DNA of 6,362 bases from an uncultured Campylobacter sp. (GCF_937997405.1 NZ_CALKTL010000030.1:1-6362); one strand, 5' to 3'. Counted from the first letter of the stretch, positions 1 to 6,362 are shown. The notes: generated from the letters alone by a model not told the origin. A program made the numbers and translations.

Positions 1-2712
1 GGCTCGTCTGCGCACCGAACCGCGGCGGTAGAGTCAAATTTTTCGGACGCGGCGAGTGCCGAATCAGGCTTTACGGCTGCGACAAGGGGTGAGCCAAATT
101 TATTAAATGCCGCAAACGCGCAGGCGGGAGCGGATTCAAAAGAAATGAATTCCAAAGAGGCGGATTTCAAAACAGATGCGCCAAAGAGTTTAAATTTAGG
201 CGGAACGAGCTTAAATTTAAACGAGCGCGAAGGCGCAAAATCGCAAGCAGGCGTAAAACTGAACGAACCGAAAAGCGCAAAACCGAATGAGCGAAAGAGC
301 GCAAATTTAGATGAGAGGCGAGATTTAATTAATGTCGCCCGCCCGTCGCAAAATACTCAAAGTCTAAATTTAAACGAGCAACGAGATGCTGCGCGTTTGC
401 CGCAAAATTTTAGCGCAGATACAGATTCAAATAAATCGCAAACAGAGTATTCGCCGCAAAATCCGAGTGCGGATATAAATTTAAACAAGCGGCAGAATGT
501 CGTCGGTACCGCACATCCGTATCAAAACTCGCAAAATCCGCAAAATCTAAATTTAAATAGTCGGCAAGATACCGCGCATCCGCCGCAAAATCCGCAGGCA
601 GATGCAAACTCTAGCGAGCGGTCGAGCGCAAATTTTAGTGCACAGACAAACTCCGTTTCAGACGCTAGTGCGCAGACGGATTTCCCTTCGTCGGACGCTA
701 ATGCCCAGACAGATTCTACTCCAGGTGCCAAAATACAGACAAATTCCGTTTCAGGCGCCAAATCGCGAGCAAATTTCGCTTCGGACACTAAGGCGCAAAT
801 AAATTCCGATCTAAACTCCAAGACGCGGGGAAATTCCGCAAACTCTAAAGCAGGCGTGCAGTCCAAGGAGCAAACTGCGCGAGCACAGGAGCTTGCGCGT
901 CTAAACGAGGGTAAAATTTATTCAAGCTTGGATCTGAAAACCCAGATCGCGCTTGAGGGTTTTTTGAAAAGCGAGATCCTCTCTCTACGTGATAAGGGCG
1001 TTAGAAACGGCGCTGCGGTGCTAATTGACAACGAAAGCATGAGCGTGATCGCCTATGTCGGCAGCCACGATTTTAGCGCTAATGAGGGGCAAAACGACGG
1101 CGTGCGCTCGCAAAAAAACGTAGGCTCGACGCTCAAGCCCTTCATCTACGCCAAAGCCCTTGAGCACGGGCTCATCACCCCTTCAAAGAAGCTGATCGAC
1201 GCGCCGATAACCTTCGCAGGCTACGTTCCGCGCAACTACAACCAGGGGTTTTTGGGCGCGGTGAGTGCTACGGACGCGCTAAGTCTGAGCCTGAATATCC
1301 CCGCGGTGAAGCTAAATTTAATGCTGGGTGATGACGGGCTGTATGAGATGCTATCAAATGTGCATCTGGCGGAGTTTAGCAAGGATTATTACGGCGCAGG
1401 TATCGCGCTTGGCAGTATTTCGATGAGCCTAATGGATCTTGCTCGCCTATACAGCGCGTTTGCAAACGGCGGCAAGCTGCGGAAGCTCGAAATAGCGGGC
1501 GCAAAGATCGGCGACGATGCCAAAATTTTAACCCCGCAAAGTGCCTACATCGTAACGCAGATGTTAAGAAACGCGCCGCGCTCCTACCTCGGCTCGGTGT
1601 GGCAAAACACCCTAAATGCGCCGCCTCTGATGTTTAAAACGGGTACAAGCGCCGATGCGCGCGATCTCTACACCGTCGCGCTCACGCCGAAATTTACCCT
1701 CGGCGTCTGGCTGGGAAATTTCGACGGCTCCAAAACTAGGGATCTTAGCGGCGGCGTCAGCGCGGCAAAAGTGGCGTTTAATATGTTTGCCTTCCTCGAT
1801 AAATCGGGCATGCTGGGCGAGGTGGAGTTTGCGCGCCCCGCGGGCGTGAGCTTGCGGCGAGTATGCACCGACGCGTACCGCGAAAAGGAGTGCGCGCAAA
1901 GCGCCGAGGATCTTACGATCGATGGGATTGAGCCCAACGAGGAGTGCGAAATTTACGGCACGAGCGAGCTTTTTTATCTGCTAAAACACGGTCTGGTCGA
2001 TCCGCAAAAGGTACGCGCAGGAAGGTGCGCAGCTAAATTTGCCGCCGTAAAGCCCGTGTTAAACGACATCAACGCCAAAACCTACGAGACCGGCGCGGAC
2101 GGTACGCTGCGGCTAAAGGTGCAGTGCACGGCGGTTTTCGGCGAGCGGGTATATATCAGGCTAAGCGGCGGTTCGCGGGAGTTTATAGCGCTAAATTCCA
2201 CCGCGTTTACGAGGGAGAATTCCGCGGATTTGGATTTCGAGCATTCTAGCACGGCGCAGCAAGATAATTTAAAGCAAAATTTTACAGAACAGAATTCTAC
2301 AGCACAAAATTCTATGCGACAAAATTTAGCGCCACAGAATTTAAAATCACAAAATCTTACGAAGCAAAATTCTGCGGGATTGAATTTTATAGCTGAAAAT
2401 CTAGCCATACGAAATTTGGCGTCGCAAAATTCTATCTTGCAAAATTCCACAGAGCAAAATTCGGAGGCGCAAAATTTCACAGCGAAAAATTTCACAGATC
2501 AAAATTCCTCGCAGCAAAATTTCACGGCACGAGATTTTACCACGCAAATCCTAGCGCCTGCAAATTCTAAAGTTAAAACGGGAGAATATTTTGCGCGCAC
2601 TAACGGCGAGGCTTTTACGCTTAACCTCGGCGCAGGGGATTTTGAGCTTGGCTGCTTGGACGAAAATGCAAATTTCGCTAAAGCAAATTTTAGAGTAAAT
2701 GAAAGAAAATAA
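1..2712 (+). CDS. pbpC: Penicillin-binding protein 1C, C-terminal part (5' end outside window)
   Basis: The frame is open from base 1 to the TAA at 2710-2712, giving 903 visible codons. The ATG at 145 is internal, and the true start with the expected glycosyltransferase (GT51) domain lies upstream. Codons 1 to about 300 are a low-complexity linker rich in Asn, Ser, Ala, Gln and Lys. The penicillin-binding transpeptidase domain, which cross-links peptidoglycan peptides in the periplasm, begins near codon 305 (YSSLDLKTQ). It carries the active-site motifs S-T-L-K (codons 376-379, nucleophile Ser376), S-L-N (430-432) and K-T-G-T-S (546-550). Class C spacing and a C-terminal BiPBP_C-like beta domain (about 681-740, resuming about 859-903, with the DENANFAKANFRV ending) point to PBP1C rather than PBP1A/1B. 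The BiPBP_C domain is interrupted by a pentapeptide array at codons 759-848. All catalytic motifs are intact, so the enzyme is probably functional. The next gene is its usual partner, alpha-2-macroglobulin, 47 bp downstream. Family call confident; the linker's function is unknown. Confidence 0.93.
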   Translation, partial: GSSAHRTAAVESNFSDAASAESGFTAATRGEPNLLNAANAQAGADSKEMNSKEADFKTDAPKSLNLGGTSLNLNEREGAKSQAGVKLNEPKSAKPNERKSANLDERRDLINVARPSQNTQSLNLNEQRDAARLPQNFSADTDSNKSQTEYSPQNPSADINLNKRQNVVGTAHPYQNSQNPQNLNLNSRQDTAHPPQNPQADANSSERSSANFSAQTNSVSDASAQTDFPSSDANAQTDSTPGAKIQTNSVSGAKSRANFASDTKAQINSDLNSKTRGNSANSKAGVQSKEQTARAQELARLNEGKIYSSLDLKTQIALEGFLKSEILSLRDKGVRNGAAVLIDNESMSVIAYVGSHDFSANEGQNDGVRSQKNVGSTLKPFIYAKALEHGLITPSKKLIDAPITFAGYVPRNYNQGFLGAVSATDALSLSLNIPAVKLNLMLGDDGLYEMLSNVHLAEFSKDYYGAGIALGSISMSLMDLARLYSAFANGGKLRKLEIAGAKIGDDAKILTPQSAYIVTQMLRNAPRSYLGSVWQNTLNAPPLMFKTGTSADARDLYTVALTPKFTLGVWLGNFDGSKTRDLSGGVSAAKVAFNMFAFLDKSGMLGEVEFARPAGVSLRRVCTDAYREKECAQSAEDLTIDGIEPNEECEIYGTSELFYLLKHGLVDPQKVRAGRCAAKFAAVKPVLNDINAKTYETGADGTLRLKVQCTAVFGERVYIRLSGGSREFIALNSTAFTRENSADLDFEHSSTAQQDNLKQNFTEQNSTAQNSMRQNLAPQNLKSQNLTKQNSAGLNFIAENLAIRNLASQNSILQNSTEQNSEAQNFTAKNFTDQNSSQQNFTARDFTTQILAPANSKVKTGEYFARTNGEAFTLNLGAGDFELGCLDENANFAKANFRVNERK
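31..120 (+). repeat. Degenerate 30-bp in-frame repeat, about 3 units
   Basis: Units at 31-60, 61-90 and 91-120 each begin with a Glu codon and follow the pattern E-[S/P]-[N/G]-[F/L]-x-x-A-[A/T]-x-x (ESNFSDAASA, ESGFTAATRG, EPNLLNAANA). Weaker Ala/Ser/Lys-rich ten-codon blocks may continue to about 210. The units lie inside the pbpC interdomain linker and probably continue upstream of the window. They look like an old, decayed copy of the same kind of ten-codon array seen at 637-849. Confidence 0.5.
256..327 (+). repeat. 24-bp in-frame tandem repeat, 3 units
   Basis: Units at 256-279, 280-303 and 304-327 encode KLNEPKSA, KPNERKSA and NLDERRDL. The first two are close to identical and the third has diverged. 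The repeat is charged and lies within the pbpC linker. Unit length is a multiple of three, so gain or loss of units would keep the frame. Confidence 0.65.
361..615 (+). repeat. Longer imperfect direct repeats (NLN...P-Q-N blocks), 3 copies
   Basis: Copies at 361-432 and 544-615 align over 24 codons without gaps (12 identical residues), with shared anchors LNLN, D-x-A, PQN and AD. A middle copy at about 472-528 (INLNKRQN...TAHPYQN) aligns if a short insertion is allowed. The decamer TAAATTTAAA, encoding part of LNLN, recurs exactly at 365-374, 476-485 and 548-557, and also upstream at 212-221. The copies lie within the pbpC linker and are all in frame. Confidence 0.7.
637..849 (+). repeat. 30-bp in-frame tandem repeat, 7 units
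   Basis: Units start at 637, 667 (33 bp), 700, 730, 760, 790 and 820. They encode a ten-residue motif of the form [S/N/K]-x-Q-T-[N/D]-S-x-x-[D/G]-A, for example SAQTNSVSDA, NAQTDSTPGA and KIQTNSVSGA. Units 1 and 4 are nearly identical at DNA level (643-661 against 736-754, one silent C/T difference). The last three units have decayed. The array forms the C-terminal third of the pbpC linker, just before the transpeptidase domain. Confidence 0.8.
2275..2544 (+). repeat. 15-bp in-frame tandem repeat, 18 units (pentapeptide Q-N-[F/S/L]-x-x)
   Basis: Eighteen consecutive 15-bp units starting at 2275 encode pentapeptides such as QNFTE, QNSTA, QNLAP, QNSEA and KNFTD. Position 2 is Asn in 17 of 18 (Asp in the last). 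Position 1 is Gln in 13 of 18. Position 3 is Phe (6), Ser (7) or Leu (5). A diverged nineteenth unit (QILAP) follows at 2545-2559, and DNLK at 2263-2274 looks like a shortened unit before it. The array interrupts the BiPBP_C-like C-terminal domain of PBP1C. It resembles, but does not match, the A-[D/N]-L-x-x rule of pentapeptide-repeat beta-helices, because Gln occupies the position that is normally small. Confidence 0.9.
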
Positions 2713-2726
2713 AAGGTTAATTTGTA

Positions 2727-2732
2727 TATAAT
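2727..2732 (+). promoter_or_regulatory. Possible -10 box (TATAAT) upstream of the alpha-2-macroglobulin gene
   Basis: A perfect TATAAT lies in the 47-bp spacer, preceded by a T-rich stretch (TTTGTA). No convincing -35 box is visible; Campylobacter promoters often lack one. A start of transcription near 2739 would leave a leader of about 20 bases. The spacer is AT-rich, so a chance match is quite possible, and the gene may simply be read through from pbpC. Confidence 0.3.
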
Positions 2733-2749
2733 TTCGTAAAATTTTTGCA

Positions 2750-2754
2750 AAGGA
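2750..2754 (+). promoter_or_regulatory. Ribosome binding site AAGGA
   Basis: AAGGA ends five bases before the ATG at 2760, a good Shine-Dalgarno spacing. It fixes the start of the alpha-2-macroglobulin gene, which is also supported by the signal peptide that follows directly. Confidence 0.8.
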
Positions 2755-2759
2755 ATTTT

Positions 2760-2819
2760 ATGAAGACAAAACTACTAAGCGCAGCGCTATTTTGCGCTTT
2801 GGCTAGCTTTGCCGCGGGC
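2760..2819 (+). other. Signal peptide of the alpha-2-macroglobulin (Sec type, no clear lipobox)
   Basis: Residues 1-4 are basic (MKTK), then comes a hydrophobic stretch LLSAALFCALASFAAG, followed by VEIKYAS. Cleavage is plausible after Ala18 or Gly20 under the small-residue rule. The only Cys, C12, follows A-L-F, and Phe at -1 does not fit a lipobox. This points to a soluble periplasmic protein, unlike the lipidated, membrane-anchored E. coli YfhM. Confidence 0.7.
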
Positions 2820-5800
2820 GTAGAGATCAAATACGCTAGCGGGGCTTACGAGATTAGCGGGGTGGACGGCAGTGGATTTAGCGTCACACAAAAGCAGATC
2901 TTAAAATGCACTCCCAAAATCACGGGCACCTACGAAAGTGTGAGCGAGAGCTCAATCAGGCTCTATCCCAAGCCGATGCTTAGCGCCGGGGTTAATTATT
3001 CGTGCGAGGCGCGCGGGGTGCGCTTTGAGTTCGAGACAGAGCCTTTTAGCACCGAGCATATCGCGCTTCTGCGTCCCGGGTTAGTGGCAATTAAATTTAA
3101 CGATGCGGTTAGCAAGGACGCACTACAGCAAGCGACTAGAATTTATCGCGCGCAGAATTTAGCCCAAAACGATATATCCTACGAGCTTAGCTCGCACGAT
3201 GATCGGAATTTTTTATTTAGCTTCGATCCTAAGGCACAAAACGTCGTATTGCAAATAGAATCCCTCACCTCAAAAGCAGGCGCAAAGCTGCAAAATCCGG
3301 TGGAGCTGCGCACGGACGAGGAGCCTTTTAATGATAGCATTAACGCTTCAAATTTAAGCGGCGTGCAGATTCGTCCTGCGGCTCTAAAAGACGGCTCGCT
3401 CGCGGCTAGAGTGTGTTTTCCTAACTATATGGACGAGCTGTCTGCCAAATACGTAAGAATCGCAGGCGTGAGTAAATTTAGCCTCACTCAGCCGCGATAT
3501 TATTATTACGACGAAGATGAGGAGGGCAGCGAAAGCGACGATCCTTCATGCTACTACTATGCAGATATAGTAAGCGACGAGTTTATGCCGAATAAAAGCT
3601 ACGAGATCAGGCTGCTAAAGGGCTTAGGAGATGGCTCATATATTTTGCGTGACGAGATAAAACAAAGCGTAAAAATGGGCGACAGGCTGCCTTTCGTAGC
3701 CTTTAGCGACGAGAAAAATTTCATCCCAAAATCCGCTTCGTTAGCTTTTAAAAGCTCAAACGTAAATGAGGTTAAAATTTCGATTGCCAAAGTCCCTGAG
3801 CAAAATTTTAGGTATTTTTTAAACTTTGAAAGCAACGAAGATAGTGTAGGTGGGCTAGCTAGCGAGATCGCGGTTAAGAGCTTCGATATAGGAGGCGCTA
3901 AAAACGCCGTTGCGGAGCATAAAATCGCGATGGATTTTAAAGGCTACGAGGATGGAATTTATAAAATCACGGCGTTTTACAAAGTGGGCGAAAAGATGCA
4001 AGAGGTTTCGCGCGTAGCCTATCTTAGCGACATTACGGCTCAAGTGGTGCTGCTTGAGCGCGGCGCGCTAATTTATACCTCTAGGCTTGGTAATGGCGAG
4101 GAGCTAAGCAGAGCGAAGGTTAAAATTTACAGCGATAAAAACGAGCTAATCGCGGAGGATAAAACGGACGGAGATGGAATTTTGCGATTAGAAAATATGG
4201 AAATTCTAGCCAAAAACCCGCGCTCTATCGAGATTAGTAAAGGCGATGAGCATGCGTTCGTGCTGTTTAATAACGCCGTAGCAAGCGTAGAGAAAACGAT
4301 TACTGCAAAGCGTCCGTTCGTTTATCTCGCAAGCGAGCTGATAAGTCCGAACGAGCGGCTTTTAGGCACGATCGTGATGAAAAATCGCGATTTTAGCTCT
4401 TTAAAAAATACGCCGATTAAATTTAAAATTTACGATCCTAGCGGCACTGTGGTCATCACGCGCGCGCAAAATACCGATGAGTTCGGCAGCGTTAAAATCG
4501 ACGAGCTGATGGGCGAGAAAAGCGGCACTTACCGCCTAGATCTCATCTATGAGGACAAAATCATCGCTTCTAAAAGCTTCAGCGTAGAAAATTTCGTCCC
4601 AAACCGTATCAAAAATGAAATTTTAACTGCTAAAGACGAATACGGCGCAGATGAGATCATAACTTTAAAGCTAAGCTCAAACTATCTTGCAGGCGCGCCG
4701 GCTGGAGATTTGAAAGGCTCGCTGGAAGCAAACGCCTATGAAAAAGAGCTAAAAATTAAAGGCTATGAGGGCTTTTCGTTTCTAAACGATCGCTTAAAGA
4801 AAAAGGGCGCTACGCAGCTTCGCAGGGCAGAATTTACGCTAAGCTCCGCCGGTAAAAAAGAGCTTGCACTCTCGCCGGCAGCAGCTGATCTAAATGTCTC
4901 TAACGCCATAAATATTCTACTAAATTTCAGCGTAACCGAGGAGGGCAAAAACGTAAACGCATATCGCAGCCTGAGCTATCTGCCTTATGATCGTATCGTA
5001 GGAATTCGCGCGAGTAAGGACTTTATCTCAAGTGGAGATAGCGTAAAATTCGGCTTTGCGCTGCTAGATTCCAAAACCAAAACCGACGTCAAAGGTAAGA
5101 TCGACGTTGAAATTTACCGCGACGATTTTACTTACGTTTATGACGGCAATAGATACGTCGAGCAAGAAAGCTTTAATCTCGTAAGCGCCGTTAGCACCGA
5201 TGCGCGCGAGTTTGAGTATAAATTCCAAAACGGCGGCAATTATCTAATCGTCGCAAACGATTACTCAAGCGGTGCAAGTGCTGGCGTGCGCGTGGATGTA
5301 AGCGGCTGGGGATATTATGGACGGGTAAACGCTAAAGACGTTCAAAGCGCTAAAATCAAACTCGCAAGCGACAAGGTTAAAGCCGGAGATAAAATTAAAG
5401 GCGTCATAAATTCTCCGGTAGAAAGCGGCGTGCTAAATATCTCGCTCATAGGCGAGCGGGTTTACGACTATAAAATTCTATCCATAAAAGGCGGTAGCGC
5501 GGAATTTGAGCTCAGCGTGCCGGAGAATTTCGTCGGAGGACACATCAACGCTGTAATCGCGCGCGCCGCGACACCCGCTGCGATGCCGCTTAGAGCCTAT
5601 GCAAACGTGCCGGTGGCGCTAGATGCGAGCTCGCACAAGGCTAACGTGCAAATCCTAGCCGAGAAAAGCTACAAAAACGGGCAAAACGCGCAGATCAGCG
5701 TAAAAAGCGAGCCAAATTCCAAAGTCATACTATACGCGGTCGATCTTGGAATTTTAGATATCGTCTCACAAGAGGAGCTCGATGCATTTAAGGCGTTTGA

Positions 5801-6362
5801 CGTTAGCGCGTATTTTGCGATGCGATACTTCGACATTTACGATGATCTTAGCGTGTATCAAACTACTGCTAAAGAGCTAAGCTTCGGTGGAGATGGCGTA
5901 ATGGCGAAAGCTAAACGAAATTTAAGCCCGGTCGAAAACAAAAAGCAGAAAAAATTTATCAAAATGCTGATCGCAAAAGCGGACGCGAACGGCGAGGCGA
6001 AATTTGAGCTTGCGATGCCGAAAAATTTTAACTCCACGATCCGTCTAAGCGCCATGGCTATCGGAGAGACGGCTACGATCGGCTCTGCAAACGTCGAGGC
6101 CAAGGTCCGAGACGACGTGATCATAAAACCGGCAGATCTAACCTACATGGTACGCGGCGATGAAATTTCCGTGCCGCTGACGCTCATCAATACGACTGAC
6201 AAAGAGCAAAAGGCGGTCTTAAAAATCAGCTCGTCTCCTTCGGTCGCTATAAGCGGCGGTGAGGCAAATTTCACGCTCAAACCGCTTGAGGTCAAGCATA
6301 CGAACTTCATTGCAAGCGCGCTTGATATTGCGGATGCGAACATTAAATTTGATCTTGACGCA
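2760..6362 (+). CDS. yfhM: Bacterial alpha-2-macroglobulin, N-terminal part (3' end outside window)
   Basis: The frame stays open from ATG 2760 to the last base, giving 1201 codons; E. coli YfhM has about 1650. Family members trap proteases in the periplasm: cleavage of a bait segment triggers a shape change and covalent capture through a thioester. Visible features in order are: a signal peptide (1-20); an MG1-like domain with a likely C50-C82 disulfide; a second N-terminal domain to about 195; a bMG3-like domain (about 199-395) with C219 and C264 and the YEIRLLKGL motif; macroglobulin domains at about 425-500 and 518-612 (YDPSGTVV, GTYRLDL, ENFVP); NYLAGAPAGDLKG at 641-653; a bait-region domain at about 863-1010 with YAVDLGILDI at 992-1001; the bait at about 1046-1068; and the start of the A2M domain (VRDDVIIKP, 1117-1124). 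The thioester site is not reached, so its presence is unknown. No Cys is visible after 264. The gene lies 47 bp after pbpC, its conserved partner, and is probably co-transcribed with it. Confidence 0.93.
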   Translation, partial: MKTKLLSAALFCALASFAAGVEIKYASGAYEISGVDGSGFSVTQKQILKCTPKITGTYESVSESSIRLYPKPMLSAGVNYSCEARGVRFEFETEPFSTEHIALLRPGLVAIKFNDAVSKDALQQATRIYRAQNLAQNDISYELSSHDDRNFLFSFDPKAQNVVLQIESLTSKAGAKLQNPVELRTDEEPFNDSINASNLSGVQIRPAALKDGSLAARVCFPNYMDELSAKYVRIAGVSKFSLTQPRYYYYDEDEEGSESDDPSCYYYADIVSDEFMPNKSYEIRLLKGLGDGSYILRDEIKQSVKMGDRLPFVAFSDEKNFIPKSASLAFKSSNVNEVKISIAKVPEQNFRYFLNFESNEDSVGGLASEIAVKSFDIGGAKNAVAEHKIAMDFKGYEDGIYKITAFYKVGEKMQEVSRVAYLSDITAQVVLLERGALIYTSRLGNGEELSRAKVKIYSDKNELIAEDKTDGDGILRLENMEILAKNPRSIEISKGDEHAFVLFNNAVASVEKTITAKRPFVYLASELISPNERLLGTIVMKNRDFSSLKNTPIKFKIYDPSGTVVITRAQNTDEFGSVKIDELMGEKSGTYRLDLIYEDKIIASKSFSVENFVPNRIKNEILTAKDEYGADEIITLKLSSNYLAGAPAGDLKGSLEANAYEKELKIKGYEGFSFLNDRLKKKGATQLRRAEFTLSSAGKKELALSPAAADLNVSNAINILLNFSVTEEGKNVNAYRSLSYLPYDRIVGIRASKDFISSGDSVKFGFALLDSKTKTDVKGKIDVEIYRDDFTYVYDGNRYVEQESFNLVSAVSTDAREFEYKFQNGGNYLIVANDYSSGASAGVRVDVSGWGYYGRVNAKDVQSAKIKLASDKVKAGDKIKGVINSPVESGVLNISLIGERVYDYKILSIKGGSAEFELSVPENFVGGHINAVIARAATPAAMPLRAYANVPVALDASSHKANVQILAEKSYKNGQNAQISVKSEPNSKVILYAVDLGILDIVSQEELDAFKAFDVSAYFAMRYFDIYDDLSVYQTTAKELSFGGDGVMAKAKRNLSPVENKKQKKFIKMLIAKADANGEAKFELAMPKNFNSTIRLSAMAIGETATIGSANVEAKVRDDVIIKPADLTYMVRGDEISVPLTLINTTDKEQKAVLKISSSPSVAISGGEANFTLKPLEVKHTNFIASALDIADANIKFDLDA
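5895..5963 (+). other. Predicted bait region, rich in Lys/Arg
   Basis: Residues 1046-1068 sit between the GGDG motif (1043-1046) and the start of the A2M domain, where bacterial family members carry the protease bait. Eight of the 20 residues 1049-1068 are Lys or Arg (K1050, K1052, R1053, K1061, K1062, K1064, K1065, K1068). Such a segment would be cut readily by trypsin-like proteases. The placement comes from alignment by eye to the family pattern. Confidence 0.6.

Noticed and set aside
145..147. ATG that could be taken as the start of the first gene
   Set aside because: The same frame is open to base 1 with the same low-complexity repeat character, and no well-spaced ribosome binding site precedes the ATG. 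It is an internal Met of a gene that starts outside the window.
522..866. Minus-strand frame of 114 codons opposite the linker repeats
   Set aside because: Its repeats mirror the plus-strand 30-bp units, it has no recognisable domain, and it sits inside the pbpC frame.
2082..2495. Minus-strand reading frame of 137 codons with a Cys/Phe-rich five-residue repeat (EFCSV, KFCAS and similar)
   Set aside because: It is the reverse complement of the 15-bp array that encodes the plus-strand pentapeptide. The regular pattern is a by-product of that array, and the frame lies entirely within pbpC.
2275..2544. CRISPR array or noncoding satellite
   Set aside because: Units are contiguous with no spacers, the period is exactly five codons, and the frame is maintained with a consistent amino acid pattern. 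It is a coding repeat.
2575..2583. A second K-T-G tripeptide (codons 859-861)
   Set aside because: It lies far after the transpeptidase domain, in the C-terminal beta domain. The catalytic KTG is at codons 546-548, properly spaced from STLK and SLN.
2713..2759. Terminator between the two genes
   Set aside because: The spacer is AT-rich, but I see no inverted repeat able to form a stable stem followed by a T run, so co-transcription is more likely.

Overview
The window holds two large genes on the plus strand, and both run off an edge. The base style suggests a GC-richer member of Campylobacterota: mixed AAATTT-rich and GCGC-rich coding sequence, dense AAAATTT strings, and an AAGGA ribosome binding site. 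An oral Campylobacter of the gracilis/showae/rectus kind would fit. The genus is an inference from style and gene pairing, not a database match.

Positions 1-2712 are the C-terminal 903 codons of penicillin-binding protein 1C (pbpC). The glycosyltransferase half lies upstream of the window. A roughly 300-residue disordered-looking linker built from several families of in-frame tandem repeats comes first. It is followed by a transpeptidase domain with all three active-site motifs (STLK, SLN, KTG), and then a C-terminal BiPBP_C-like domain. That last domain is split by a second insert, an 18-unit tandem array of the pentapeptide Q-N-[F/S/L]-x-x (15 bp per unit).

Positions 2713-2759 are a short spacer with a possible -10 box and a good ribosome binding site, and no visible terminator. 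Positions 2760-6362 are the first 1201 codons of a bacterial alpha-2-macroglobulin (YfhM/ECAM type), still open at the window edge. It has a signal peptide without a usable lipobox, macroglobulin-like domains in the usual order, and a lysine/arginine-rich bait region. The window ends before the thioester site.

The pbpC/alpha-2-macroglobulin pairing is a known conserved one. The alpha-2-macroglobulin is thought to trap proteases that enter the periplasm through a damaged envelope, while PBP1C is thought to repair the wall. The pair itself is therefore not new. The unusual part is the repeat-rich architecture of PBP1C: two unrelated repeat-built inserts at separate sites, with no equivalent in the visible part of the partner gene. 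I saw no RNA genes, mobile elements, CRISPR arrays or minus-strand genes that I can support.
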